From: Cyclobacterium roseum
GTDB lineage: Bacteria; Bacteroidota; Bacteroidia; Cytophagales; Cyclobacteriaceae
Assembly: GCF_010119225.1 (NCBI RefSeq)
Contig: NZ_WNKF01000004.1
Location: 186,001 to 250,000, forward strand
Direction: 5' to 3'
Length of the DNA stretch: 64,000 nt
The translations under genes were made by a program, and so were the position numbers. The notes beneath the pieces were generated by a model that had not been told where the DNA came from, did not search any database, and saw only the letters and a list, made by a program, of their open reading frames with translations. This document shows positions 46,514 through 55,549 of this stretch, in pieces; the first letter of the stretch is position 1; the number at the start of each line of letters is the position of its first letter.

Positions 46514-47833
46514 ATGAAAATCAAGAATAGTAAACAAAGAAGGGATTTCATCAAGACCTCGGCACTACTAACCGGAGGAGCGATGTTAAGTCCATTTAGC
46601 CTATCCGGTGCCTATGCGGCCGGGGACGATGCGATTAAGATTGCCGTAATCGGATGTGGAGGCAGGGGAACGGGTGCTGTATTTCAGGCATTTGAAACCG
46701 GTCAAAACATCCAATTAGTGGCCATGGCGGATGCGTTTAAAGATCGTTTGGACCAAAGTTACGAGCGGATTTTTAAAAAATACGGAAAGGACAAAGTAGT
46801 CGTTCCGGAAGAAATGAAGTTCACTGGATTTGATGGCTATAAACATGCCATGAAAGAGGCAGATGTGGTCATTATTGCTACTCCTCCGGGATTTCGCCCC
46901 GATCACTTTGAGGAGGCAGTCAGACAGGAAAAGCAAATTTTCATGGAAAAGCCGGTTGCTACGGATGCGGTAGGAATTCGACGGGTGCTCGCAGCGGCAG
47001 AAATAGCCAAGGCGAAAAAATTAAACGTGGTGGTTGGCTTGCAGCGTCATTACCAGGATAACTACATCCAAACCATAGACCGTATCCACGACGGAGCAAT
47101 TGGCGACATCATTGGAGGCCAGGTGTTTTGGAATGATGGCGGTGTCTGGGTTCGTGAAAGGCAGCCGGGCCAGACCGAAATGGAATACCAAATGAGAAAC
47201 TGGTATTACTTTAACTGGCTCTGCGGCGACCATATTACGGAACAGCACGTGCACAATATAGATGTGGCCAACTGGGTGAAAAATGGCTACCCGGTTAAGG
47301 CAGAAGGTACCGGCGGAAGAACGGTCCGCAGGGGAAAAGAACATGGGGAGATTTTTGATCACCATGTGGTCTTGTTTACCTATGAGGATGGTACCGTTAT
47401 CCACAGTGAATGCCGTCACTTTCCGGGAGCTACCAACCGGGTAGACGAAAGCTTCCAGGGAACTAAGGGTAAAGTGTATATGAATGCGGGCCATGTGGGC
47501 AGATTGACTGATTATAAGGGAAATAGCCTGTATGAGCATGATGGGAAAAACAACGCCAATCCCTATCAGGTAGAGCATGACCAATTATTTGATGCCATCG
47601 TTAAGGGTGAATACAAGTTTGCAGACGCAGAAAATGCTGCTAAAAGCACCATGAGTTCGATTCTTGGAAGGTACGCCACTTACTCCGGTAAAACCATCAC
47701 TTGGGACGAAGCGATCAATTCAAATGTCAGCCTGATGCCGGAACGTCTGGCCTGGGATGCCGAACCAAAAGTGGTTCCAAACGAAGAAGGCTACTACGCA
47801 TTCGCAGTTCCCGGAAAAACTAAAGTGGTATAA
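46514..47833 (+). CDS. Tat-exported Gfo/Idh/MocA family oxidoreductase
   Basis: A 439-residue dehydrogenase with a twin-Arg leader (QRRDFIKTSALLTGGAMLSP), a Rossmann motif (IAVIGCGGRGTGAVFQAF), the catalytic lysine in FMEKPVATD and the His-bearing CGDHITEQHVHNIDVANWV. Periplasmic members of this family, such as glucose-fructose oxidoreductase, carry tightly bound NADP. It is second in the 45.5-48.8 kb operon (19 bases after the SUMF1-like gene, 4 bases before the next start). It is longer than the cytosolic paralog at 22438 because of the leader and a C-terminal extension. Confidence 0.92.
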   Translation: MKIKNSKQRRDFIKTSALLTGGAMLSPFSLSGAYAAGDDAIKIAVIGCGGRGTGAVFQAFETGQNIQLVAMADAFKDRLDQSYERIFKKYGKDKVVVPEEMKFTGFDGYKHAMKEADVVIIATPPGFRPDHFEEAVRQEKQIFMEKPVATDAVGIRRVLAAAEIAKAKKLNVVVGLQRHYQDNYIQTIDRIHDGAIGDIIGGQVFWNDGGVWVRERQPGQTEMEYQMRNWYYFNWLCGDHITEQHVHNIDVANWVKNGYPVKAEGTGGRTVRRGKEHGEIFDHHVVLFTYEDGTVIHSECRHFPGATNRVDESFQGTKGKVYMNAGHVGRLTDYKGNSLYEHDGKNNANPYQVEHDQLFDAIVKGEYKFADAENAAKSTMSSILGRYATYSGKTITWDEAINSNVSLMPERLAWDAEPKVVPNEEGYYAFAVPGKTKVV

Positions 47834-47837
47834 GCAG

Positions 47838-48758
47838 ATGGAAAGAAGAAAATTTATACAGAACGTATCACTAGGCTCAGTGGCTGCCGGATTAACCGGT
47901 ATGGGCACTTTGAAAGCAGGGCAAACAGATAGCCTTCCGGCCGATCAGACCTTTAATCTGGATTATGCACCCCATTTTGGGATGTTTAAGCACCATGCAG
48001 GGGATGACTTACTGGATCAGATTACCTTTATGCACGAAAAGGGATTTCGAAGTCTGGAGGACAACGGCATGATGGGAAGAACGCCGGAGATGCAGGAGAA
48101 AATTGGCAATCACCTGGCTAAGTTAGGAATGACGATGGGCGTGTTCGTTCTCAATAAAGGGGGCAATGGTGCCAATACCCTGGCTGCAGGGAAGCAGGAG
48201 CATGTGGATATCTTTCTGGACGGTTGCCGAAAAGCGGTGGAAGTCGCTAAAAGAGTCAATGCTAAATGGACTACCGTGGTGCCGGGTGATTTCCAGCGAA
48301 ATCTTCCTCTGGATATACAGACGGCAAATGTGATAGAAGCACTAAGAAAAGGAGCCGAAATTCTGGAGCCTCATGGTCTGACCATGGTATTGGAGCCATT
48401 GAGTGATACCCCCAATTTGTTTTTAAGGTACTCGCCCCAGACGTATATGATATGCAAGGGAGTGAACAGCCCCAGCTGTAAAATCCTCTACGATATCTAC
48501 CATCAACAGAAAAATGAAGGGCATTTAATAACCCTTATGGACATGTGTTGGGAGGAAATTGCCTACATACAAATAGGGGACAATCCTGGAAGAAAAGAAC
48601 CGGGAACCGGTGAAATTAACTACCAGAATGTATTTAAATTTATCTACGAGAAGGGTTTTAAAGGAATCTGCGGAATGGAACATGGAAACGCCAATCCGGG
48701 AAAAGAAGGTGAAGCAGCTGTCATAGCTGCCTACCGCAAAGCGGATAACTTTCTCTAG
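47838..48758 (+). CDS. Hydroxypyruvate-isomerase-like TIM-barrel protein with export leader
   Basis: A 306-residue xylose-isomerase-like barrel; I start at 47838 (MERRKFIQNVSLGSVAAGL), which gives a twin-Arg-like leader and lies 4 bases after the previous stop. Metal-ligand positions: Glu in LTMVLEPLSDTPN, Asp and His in ILYDIYHQQ, His/Glu in ICGMEHGNANP. The sequence TTVVPGDFQ and the Glu-Leu-Asp pattern point to the hydroxypyruvate isomerase branch. It probably acts on the product of the neighbouring Gfo/Idh enzyme. It is last in the operon and followed by a terminator. Confidence 0.88.
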   Translation: MERRKFIQNVSLGSVAAGLTGMGTLKAGQTDSLPADQTFNLDYAPHFGMFKHHAGDDLLDQITFMHEKGFRSLEDNGMMGRTPEMQEKIGNHLAKLGMTMGVFVLNKGGNGANTLAAGKQEHVDIFLDGCRKAVEVAKRVNAKWTTVVPGDFQRNLPLDIQTANVIEALRKGAEILEPHGLTMVLEPLSDTPNLFLRYSPQTYMICKGVNSPSCKILYDIYHQQKNEGHLITLMDMCWEEIAYIQIGDNPGRKEPGTGEINYQNVFKFIYEKGFKGICGMEHGNANPGKEGEAAVIAAYRKADNFL

Positions 48759-48777
48759 GACACCTGTTGTGGTAATA

Positions 48778-48818
48778 AAAAAAGGGACCGGCTTTCGCGT
48801 TGGTCCCTTTTTTTTATG
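48778..48818. terminator. Bidirectional terminator between convergent genes
   Basis: The stem AAAAAAAGGGACC / GGTCCCTTTTTTTT around the GGCTTTCGCGTT loop region has A and T runs on both sides, so it can serve both the sugar-catabolic operon ending at 48758 and the minus-strand YcxB gene ending at 48814, whose stop lies inside it. Confidence 0.85.
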
Positions 48819-49290
48819 AGGCTACCAAGCCTTTTCTTTTCAAAATGGTTTCAATGAATTTTATTTCGTTCTGGGAATTAAATATTTTAAAGGGAAGGTG
48901 GATAAATTGGGCTTTCGACAACACCAGAATGTAGGCCTTATCTTTTATCTGAGCTTTTTTTATCATTTCCCATTTAATAGGCATGCCTTGTTTGCTATTA
49001 ATCTTCATCAATACCTGCCGGCTGTCGATTTCATAGGAGAGTTTTTCAAACATTACTTTGTTTTGTTCCATTTGAGTCACGCCAGCAAATTGAATGACCC
49101 AAAAAAGCCAATACAACGCATAAGCAAGCAAAGCCATGCTGATCCACCACCAGGAAGGGATCCAAAAGTAGCCACAGGCGATGGCAATCGCTATGAAAAC
49201 CACCCACCACTGTTCCTTCAAAATATTCTTTAATCCTTGCTTGATATAGGTTCCTGTTTCCAGTTTGTATTTTTTAGTTTTAACAATCAT
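48814..49290 (-). CDS. YcxB-like membrane protein
   Basis: A 158-residue protein with two adjacent transmembrane segments (about 30-70, WWVVFIAIAIACGYFWIP and WWWISMALLAYALYWLFWVI) and a YcxB-like C-terminal domain that ends with LVLSKAQFIHLPFKIFNSQ. The domain resembles a PH-like fold. The function is unknown. It is monocistronic and shares a bidirectional terminator with the convergent operon. Confidence 0.75.
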   Translation of the reverse strand: MIVKTKKYKLETGTYIKQGLKNILKEQWWVVFIAIAIACGYFWIPSWWWISMALLAYALYWLFWVIQFAGVTQMEQNKVMFEKLSYEIDSRQVLMKINSKQGMPIKWEMIKKAQIKDKAYILVLSKAQFIHLPFKIFNSQNEIKFIETILKRKGLVAS

Positions 49291-49458
49291 GGTTTGGTTT
49301 TCATTTTGATCCGCAAATATCTCATGTTATCTGTTAGATAGCAAGTATATTCGGTTTGCCTTTTAATTTTTATTTTTTTTCCAACATTGCTATCATTCTC
49401 ATTGTTAACTTGTTGATTAATTAAAAATTATATTGTAATTTGATGAAAATCTTTGGAT

Positions 49459-49689
49459 ATGATGAGTAGCCTGGTAATCGATTTGGTGTTGTGCGGAGTG
49501 GCATACGTGGTATTGATCTATTTTGTTGCCACCCTTACCAAAGCCAAAATCAACAGAAATAGAAAAAATAACGATGACGATGGGGATGGCGGTGTCGAGG
49601 ACTTTACGCCACCGAAAATTGACCTTCCACCTGGGATCGTGTGGCCGTCGGAAGACAGGGATAAAACAGAAAAACCCGCAGTTTATTAA
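49459..49689 (+). CDS. Small single-pass membrane protein
   Basis: A 76-residue protein with one N-terminal transmembrane helix (LVIDLVLCGVAYVVLIYFVA) followed by a basic segment KAKINRNRKN, then acidic DDDGDGG and a Pro-rich tail. I start at the ATG 49459. A TTG/TAATTTG promoter-like pair lies just upstream (49413-49442). No family is recognised; small proteins of this layout are common in Bacteroidota, often next to fur or transporter genes. Confidence 0.6.
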   Translation: MMSSLVIDLVLCGVAYVVLIYFVATLTKAKINRNRKNNDDDGDGGVEDFTPPKIDLPPGIVWPSEDRDKTEKPAVY

Positions 49690-49693
49690 TTTT

Positions 49694-50110
49694 TTAGCTG
49701 CAATTCTTACAAACCCCCTGGATTAACAAACTCATTTCGCGTGGCTGGTAGCCGCTGGGCAACATGATCCTTGGCAAGGCGATTTCTTCCAAACAGTTCG
49801 TATTACCGCATACTTCACATTTAAAATGGACATGTTCGTGATCGTGATGAGGCTCTTCGGTACTGTGATTACACAGCGCATATTTAGCCGCTCCGGTATC
49901 GTCCAGCACCTTGTGGATAAGGTCGTTTTCTAAAAATGTCTTCAGGGTCCTGTAGATGGTGACCCGGTCGAAATTCTCCTTCAATGCTTCCTCCAGATCA
50001 GCATGGGACAACGCCACCCTTTTTCCCAGGAATGTATTGAGAACATCTCTTCTGCAACTGGTTACCCGCAAGTTACTGTCCTTTAAAATATCAGCTGTTT
50101 TGACTTCCAT
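49694..50110 (-). CDS. Fur family transcriptional regulator
   Basis: A 138-residue Fur-type metalloregulator with a winged-helix N-terminus (TSCRRDVLNTFLGKRVALSHADLEEAL), the DRVTIYRTLKTF recognition region and a His-rich metal region HHDHEHVHFKCEVCGNTNCLEE. It ends with GVCKNCS, giving two CxxC sites for structural zinc. Whether it senses iron, zinc or peroxide cannot be told. It is convergent with the small membrane protein gene. Targets are unknown; the nearby TonB/SusCD genes are not obviously under its control. Confidence 0.9.
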   Translation of the reverse strand: MEVKTADILKDSNLRVTSCRRDVLNTFLGKRVALSHADLEEALKENFDRVTIYRTLKTFLENDLIHKVLDDTGAAKYALCNHSTEEPHHDHEHVHFKCEVCGNTNCLEEIALPRIMLPSGYQPREMSLLIQGVCKNCS

Positions 50111-50211
50111 TGCTTTCCAATTGATGCAAATTAACTTTTTCTATTCGTTTTACCGATAAAACCAGCATTTACTGAGAAAAATTCCCATCATTTGGTGTTC
50201 GAACCCAATGT

Positions 50212-51987
50212 TTATCTCATTTTTTTCCAGCCTCTGAATACCAGGATACCCCCCGCTGCTGAAATAACAGTGGCAATTACGGCCGATAGGGTTTCGCCGT
50301 AGATCCAAAAACCCGCAGCAAATAAAGCGGCATACACCATGATGGATCCAATTAGCATCAGTCCTATTTCCATGGGGAGTTGTCCGATTTCCTCTTTTTC
50401 ATCGGGGTATTTGGCCAGGAGTTTTTTCCATCCCCAACTCGCTGGTCTCACCTTTCTGTAAAAGGAAAGTAATACCTTGTCGTCTTCCGGTTTTGTCAGC
50501 AAGGTAACCGCAACCCAGGTGATGGTAGTCAGGGAAACACCAAAAAGCAATTTCAAATAGGCCATGTCATCCGGGATGGGCCAAAATCCAAGTTTGTTGT
50601 GTATGGATTCGAAGTAAATGGCCACGATAAATGAGACGATCATCGCTGAAATTTCTGTGTAAGCATTGATTCTCCACCAAAACCACCTGAGGATAAATAT
50701 CAGCCCGGTTCCCGCACCGATTTGCAGTAATATATTGAATGCCTCCAGGGCATTGGAGAGCACGGTTGCCAACAAGGCAGCGAGCACCATCAAACCAACC
50801 GTGGAAAGACGACCAACAGCCACTAACTCCTTGTCGGAGGCATCTGGCTTGACAAAACGCGCGTAAAAATCGTTCACCACATAGGAAGAACCCCAGTTCA
50901 GGTGCGTGGATAAGGTAGACATGACGGCAGCAATAAGCGAAGCAAGTACCACACCGATCAAACCCGTTGGTAAGAAGGTCAACATGGCGGAGTAGGCCAG
51001 GTCATCTCCGAGTTTGCTCTCTTCAATATTGGGAAATGCCTCTTGCATATCGCTCAACTGAGGAAAAAGAATCAACGAAGAAAGCGCAATGATAATCCAG
51101 GGCCAGGGCCGGATAGCATAATGGGTGATGTTAAATAGCAAGGTGGCACCGATGGCATTTTTTTCATCCTTTGCAGATAACATTCGTTGGGCGATGTAAC
51201 CTCCCCCTCCCGGCTCTGCTCCCGGATACCAGGTAGCCCACCACTGTACCGCCAGGGGCATGATAAATAATGGAATCAATAGGTTCCAATCGCTGAAATC
51301 AGGTATGATGTTTAACTTATCGGACACATTGGGATGGCTGAGTAAATTGTCCAGGCTTCCGATTTCAGGAAGGCCTACGATGTAAATGGCAGCACCAAAT
51401 GCGCCGCCCATCGCAATAAAGAATTGAAAAAAATCTGTGAGTAATACGCCTTTTAATCCACCCAATGAACTGTAAATTACTGTCACCACCGAAACGATCA
51501 AAAGCGTTTCCCAGGAACTTAGTCCCAGCATCACTCCAAATATTTTAATGGCTGCCAGAGAAACGGTCGCCATGATCACCACATTGAAAAACACCCCCAG
51601 GTACAACGCCCGAAAGGCCCGTAAAAAGGCAGCTCCTTTTCCTCCATACCTCAACTCGTAAAATTCCAGGTCTGTTGTGACTTCGGAGCGTCTCCATAAT
51701 TTGGCGTAAACAAACACGGTCAACATTCCCGTTAGTAGAAATGCCCACCAAACCCAGTTACCGGAAACACCATTTTTACGGACAATGTCGGTTACCAGGT
51801 TGGGGGTATCCGCGGAAAAGGTGGTTGCCACCATACTTACCCCCAGAAGCCACCAAGGCATGTTTCTTCCGGATAGGAAAAATTCTTTGGCATTTTTACC
51901 CGCTGTTTTGGAGGCGATCACGCCTATTAACATGGATATCACAAAAAATGAAATGATTATTGCCCAATCGATGATTGAAATATTCAT
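50212..51987 (-). CDS. Sodium:solute symporter (SSS family)
   Basis: A 591-residue permease with about 13-14 transmembrane helices. Family landmarks are GRNMPWWLLGVSMVATTFSA near the N-terminus, VIYSSLGGLKGVLLTDFFQF, AVMSTLSTHLNWGSSYVVND and an AEPGGGGYIAQRMLSAKDEK loop. In Bacteroidota this branch transports sugars, sialic acid-like compounds or carboxylates. It is divergent from the NahK-like kinase at 52273, which suggests a sugar. A promoter and a palindrome lie in the shared upstream region. Confidence 0.94.
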   Translation of the reverse strand: MNISIIDWAIIISFFVISMLIGVIASKTAGKNAKEFFLSGRNMPWWLLGVSMVATTFSADTPNLVTDIVRKNGVSGNWVWWAFLLTGMLTVFVYAKLWRRSEVTTDLEFYELRYGGKGAAFLRAFRALYLGVFFNVVIMATVSLAAIKIFGVMLGLSSWETLLIVSVVTVIYSSLGGLKGVLLTDFFQFFIAMGGAFGAAIYIVGLPEIGSLDNLLSHPNVSDKLNIIPDFSDWNLLIPLFIMPLAVQWWATWYPGAEPGGGGYIAQRMLSAKDEKNAIGATLLFNITHYAIRPWPWIIIALSSLILFPQLSDMQEAFPNIEESKLGDDLAYSAMLTFLPTGLIGVVLASLIAAVMSTLSTHLNWGSSYVVNDFYARFVKPDASDKELVAVGRLSTVGLMVLAALLATVLSNALEAFNILLQIGAGTGLIFILRWFWWRINAYTEISAMIVSFIVAIYFESIHNKLGFWPIPDDMAYLKLLFGVSLTTITWVAVTLLTKPEDDKVLLSFYRKVRPASWGWKKLLAKYPDEKEEIGQLPMEIGLMLIGSIMVYAALFAAGFWIYGETLSAVIATVISAAGGILVFRGWKKMR

Positions 51988-52112
51988 GGTAAACTTGGAT
52001 TAAGATGGTTTTCGGTCCAGGATACGTGGTTCATGTTAACCTTAACAGGTTATGGTAAAATTTTGCTAATTAAATAAATCTTTTTCAATTATTTTAATTA
52101 ATGCAGGAATAT

Positions 52113-52128
52113 TTTCACGGACGTGAAA
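52113..52128. promoter_or_regulatory. Palindromic operator candidate
   Basis: TTTCACGgaCGTGAAA is a perfect 7-bp inverted repeat with a 2-base spacer, located in the divergent intergenic region between the SSS transporter and the NahK-like kinase. Its form suits a dimeric LacI- or GntR-type repressor. No such regulator is encoded in the window. Confidence 0.35.
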
Positions 52129-52193
52129 TTAGCCAGGTTCCGTTGAAATCAAAGCCCGCTCAGGTAAATATAGCCCCTTTCGGGATATATAGT

Positions 52194-52222
52194 CAAAAGT
52201 ATCGTAATTTTACCCCTTCAAA
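52194..52222 (-). promoter_or_regulatory. Candidate -33/-7 promoter for the SSS transporter
   Basis: On the minus strand TTTG (52222-52219) and TACTTTTG (52201-52194, an exact TAnnTTTG) are 17 bases apart, within the Bacteroidota spacing range. The leader to the ATG at 51987 would be about 200 bases and would include the palindrome at 52113. Confidence 0.4.
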
Positions 52223-52272
52223 TCAAAGTATTTTCTTCAATCAAATCGGAAACTAGTCAGAAAATAGCACGT

Positions 52273-53343
52273 ATGAAGGAGTCAGTATTGGATGCATTGG
52301 CAAAAGCCTATGGATTGGAAACCAGTGAAATTAGGGTAAACAGGTTTGGATCCGGACATATCCACAAAACGTATCGGGTAGATGTAGCAGCTAACGCCTA
52401 TATTTTACAAGAATTTAACGATGCCGTTTTTACGCATCCGGAACGTATTTCCGGAAATTTGGAATACCTGACGGGGCAGTTTGACCCGGGTGATTTACCT
52501 TTCGCCCTCCCTTTGCCGATTACGAACACGGAGGGGGCCTTTTTTACGCGCCTTGACGAAGGGCTGTACCGCTTATTCCCCTTTGTGGGTGGTGTCACCC
52601 AAGATGCCGTCAGCCAAAAGGAGCAGGCGAAAATTGCTGCCGAAGCATTTGCCCGGTTTATTCAGGTATTTTTGCATGCGGATGCGGAAAAGATGGAGGA
52701 TACCATTGCTCATTTTCACGATTTGGAGATTCGGTATCAGCAATTTGATGCAGCACTCAAAAACCCCCGAGTCCAAAAGGATTCCGACACCGACAAAATG
52801 ATTGGTTATTACCTGGGGAGGAAGGACCTACTCGAAACCTATGGGCATTTCCGAAAACAACTTCCGCTTCGGGTAACCCACAATGATACAAAAATAAATA
52901 ACCTTATTTTTGGTGAGAACCTGGACCAGGTAAATGCGCTTATAGATTTGGACACCATAATGGCTGGTTTCGTTTTTTATGATTTCGGTGATTTGGTCCG
53001 AACGGTAGCCTGTACCCGAGACGAATCCTCCATCGAATGGGATCAAATCCAGGTCGACATGGAAAAATACGAGGGTTTGTTGGAAGGTTTTTACTCCATA
53101 CTAGGTCGGGATATTCAGGGGGAAGAGCTGGAGTCTTTGCCTTTTGGGGGAGAAATGATGACCTTAATTATGGGACTACGCTTTTTGACCGATCACCTGA
53201 ATGGAAACATTTACTATCAGGTAGACTACCCGGAGCAAAACCTGCACCGGGCAAAAAATCAGGCGGCCCTTCTGACTGCGCTAATCGCAAAAAGGCAGGC
53301 CATAAACGAATTGGAAGGAAAGCTCAGGAAAGCCCTGACATAG
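52273..53343 (+). CDS. Aminoglycoside-phosphotransferase-fold kinase (NahK-like)
   Basis: A 356-residue cytosolic kinase related to N-acetylhexosamine 1-kinase. The Brenner motif RVTHNDTKINNLIFG (catalytic Asp about residue 203) is followed by ALIDLDTIMAGFVFYDFGDL with the metal-binding Asp. The N-terminal lobe has RFGSGHIHKTYRV. NahK phosphorylates GlcNAc or GalNAc at C1, and relatives act on other sugars; the substrate here is undetermined. It is divergent from an SSS transporter, which could supply the sugar. The recG gene follows by 16 bases on the same strand and may be co-transcribed. Confidence 0.8.
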   Translation: MKESVLDALAKAYGLETSEIRVNRFGSGHIHKTYRVDVAANAYILQEFNDAVFTHPERISGNLEYLTGQFDPGDLPFALPLPITNTEGAFFTRLDEGLYRLFPFVGGVTQDAVSQKEQAKIAAEAFARFIQVFLHADAEKMEDTIAHFHDLEIRYQQFDAALKNPRVQKDSDTDKMIGYYLGRKDLLETYGHFRKQLPLRVTHNDTKINNLIFGENLDQVNALIDLDTIMAGFVFYDFGDLVRTVACTRDESSIEWDQIQVDMEKYEGLLEGFYSILGRDIQGEELESLPFGGEMMTLIMGLRFLTDHLNGNIYYQVDYPEQNLHRAKNQAALLTALIAKRQAINELEGKLRKALT

Positions 53344-53359
53344 TGAAATTAGGCTAAAA

Positions 53360-55462
53360 TTGCAACCATTGACCGGTTTTTTTGACACCAAAATCGAATA
53401 CCTGAAAGGGGTTGGCCCCCAGAGAGCACAGCTGCTGAACAAGGAACTGGAAGTGTTTACTTTTGGGGAACTGCTGCAGCATTATCCATTCAGGTATGAA
53501 GACAGAACCCGTTTTTATAAAATACGGGAAATCCAATCCGATCTGCAACAGGTACAAGTGATCGGAAAGATTGCATCCGTCCAGTCTATAGGAGAGGGAA
53601 GGAAAAGAAGACTGGTGGCGCAGTTTGCCGACGAAACGGGCATTATGGAACTGACCTGGTTTAAGGGGCTAAATTGGGTTGGTAAAAAACTGGTAGCGGG
53701 GGTTCCCATGGTGGCCTTCGGCAAACCGCAGCGGTTTGGAGGTCGGTACAGTATGGTGCATCCGGATCTTGAGCCCCTCAGTGGAAGGCAGGAAGAAGAA
53801 CCATTTTTCCAGCCGGTCTATCCCACCACCGAGAAGCTCAGGCAGCGGTATTTGGATAGCAAGGGCATTTCGAAAATACAAAAAGCGCTGTTGCCCCTGG
53901 CTTTACCAAAGATTCCCGAAACCTTACCGGTACCCATTCTTAATGCGCTGAAACTGGTATCCAAAAAGGAGGCGATCAAAGAGATTCACTTTCCATCGGG
54001 AACGGAAGCCTTACGAAAGGCGATGTACCGGCTAAAATTTGAAGAATTTTTCTTTTTACAGCTTCGGCTGTTAAAGTTAAAGCTCGCCAGAACCGAAAAA
54101 TTCAGGGGTAAAGTACTGGATCAAACCCAATTGCTAACTCGTTTTTACAAGGAGATGCTTCCTTTTCAGTTGACCGGTGCGCAGAAGCGGGTTATCAAGG
54201 AAATCTACGCAGACCTCAAATCAGGGCTGCAGATGAATCGGCTGGTGCAAGGGGATGTGGGCTCGGGCAAAACCATTGTGGCATTTATTTGCCTATTGGT
54301 GGCGGTGGATTCGGGTTACCAAACCTGTTTGATGGCACCCACCGAGATTCTGGCCAATCAACATTACGAGGGCTTGAAGGACTATTCGGAACAAATGGGC
54401 TTGAAGATCGCCCTTCTGACAGGTTCCAGCAGTAAAAAAAAGCGGGAAGCAATTCACCGGGATTTAGCTTCAGGAGAGCTTCATTTATTGGTGGGTACCC
54501 ATGCGTTATTAGAGGATGTGGTGCGTTTTCACCGGCTTGGCTTGGCCATCATTGACGAACAGCACCGCTTTGGGGTGGCCCAGCGGGCTAAATTATGGGC
54601 AAAAAACGATGATTTCTACCCTCATGTGCTGGTAATGACGGCTACCCCCATACCCAGAACCCTTGCCATGACCTTGTATGGAGATTTGGATATTTCCGTC
54701 ATTGATGAATTGCCGGTAGGCCGGAAAGCCATTCAGACCGTTCATCGGTACGATAAAGACCGGCTAAAGGTATTTGGATTTTTAAAAAAGCAAATCGAAC
54801 AGGGAAGGCAGGTGTACATCGTATATCCGCTGATCGAAGAATCTGAAAAGAGTGATTTAAAGAGCCTGATGGATGGTTATGAAAGTATTTGCAGGGCTTT
54901 TCCGGGCTATCCTATTGGCATATTACATGGCAATATGAAGCCAGGGGATAAGGATTTTGAAATGAACCGCTTTTCGAAAGGAGAGACGAAGATCATGGTG
55001 GCTACCACCGTAATAGAAGTGGGCGTAAATGTTCCCAATGCCAGCGTGATGGTCATTGAAAATGCGGAGCGCTTTGGTTTATCCCAACTCCATCAATTGC
55101 GAGGCAGGGTAGGCCGGGGGGCGGAGCAGTCCTATTGTATCCTGATGAGCAAATATGAGTTGGGGAAGGATAGTCGGGTGCGATTGGAAACCATGGTGAG
55201 GACGACCAATGGGTTTGAAATTGCAGATGTGGATTTGCGTCTAAGGGGTCCGGGCGACCTTTCCGGCACCCAGCAATCCGGCATTACGGACCTGAAGATG
55301 GCTGATTTAAGCAAGGATGGTGAAATATTGGTGCAGGCAAGAGAGGTGGCCCGGAAAACTTTGGAACGGGATCCGCATCTGCGTTTTCCTGAAAACAAGC
55401 CCATAGCCGATCAGGTGGCACGAATTAGAAAAAATGAGTTGAATTGGAGTAGAATTTCCTGA
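53360..55462 (+). CDS. recG: ATP-dependent DNA helicase RecG, TTG start
   Basis: A 700-residue helicase that remodels stalled replication forks and Holliday junctions. N-terminal wedge: FFDTKIEYLKGVGPQRAQLL, then the OB-fold VQVIGKIASVQSIG. Motor: QGDVGSGKT (Walker A), DEQHRFGVAQ (Walker B), TATPIPRTLA (motif III) and QLRGRVGRG (motif VI). There is no in-frame ATG before about residue 97, so translation must begin at TTG (53360, or 53369); homologs align with the first of these. The length is normal. Confidence 0.96.
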   Translation: MQPLTGFFDTKIEYLKGVGPQRAQLLNKELEVFTFGELLQHYPFRYEDRTRFYKIREIQSDLQQVQVIGKIASVQSIGEGRKRRLVAQFADETGIMELTWFKGLNWVGKKLVAGVPMVAFGKPQRFGGRYSMVHPDLEPLSGRQEEEPFFQPVYPTTEKLRQRYLDSKGISKIQKALLPLALPKIPETLPVPILNALKLVSKKEAIKEIHFPSGTEALRKAMYRLKFEEFFFLQLRLLKLKLARTEKFRGKVLDQTQLLTRFYKEMLPFQLTGAQKRVIKEIYADLKSGLQMNRLVQGDVGSGKTIVAFICLLVAVDSGYQTCLMAPTEILANQHYEGLKDYSEQMGLKIALLTGSSSKKKREAIHRDLASGELHLLVGTHALLEDVVRFHRLGLAIIDEQHRFGVAQRAKLWAKNDDFYPHVLVMTATPIPRTLAMTLYGDLDISVIDELPVGRKAIQTVHRYDKDRLKVFGFLKKQIEQGRQVYIVYPLIEESEKSDLKSLMDGYESICRAFPGYPIGILHGNMKPGDKDFEMNRFSKGETKIMVATTVIEVGVNVPNASVMVIENAERFGLSQLHQLRGRVGRGAEQSYCILMSKYELGKDSRVRLETMVRTTNGFEIADVDLRLRGPGDLSGTQQSGITDLKMADLSKDGEILVQAREVARKTLERDPHLRFPENKPIADQVARIRKNELNWSRIS

Positions 55463-55549
55463 TCTTTTCATCCTACAGGGCAGAATTTTATTAGATTCCC
55501 TGTAAATTGGTATGTTTTTGGTGACGATCGTAAAAAAGTCAGATAAACT

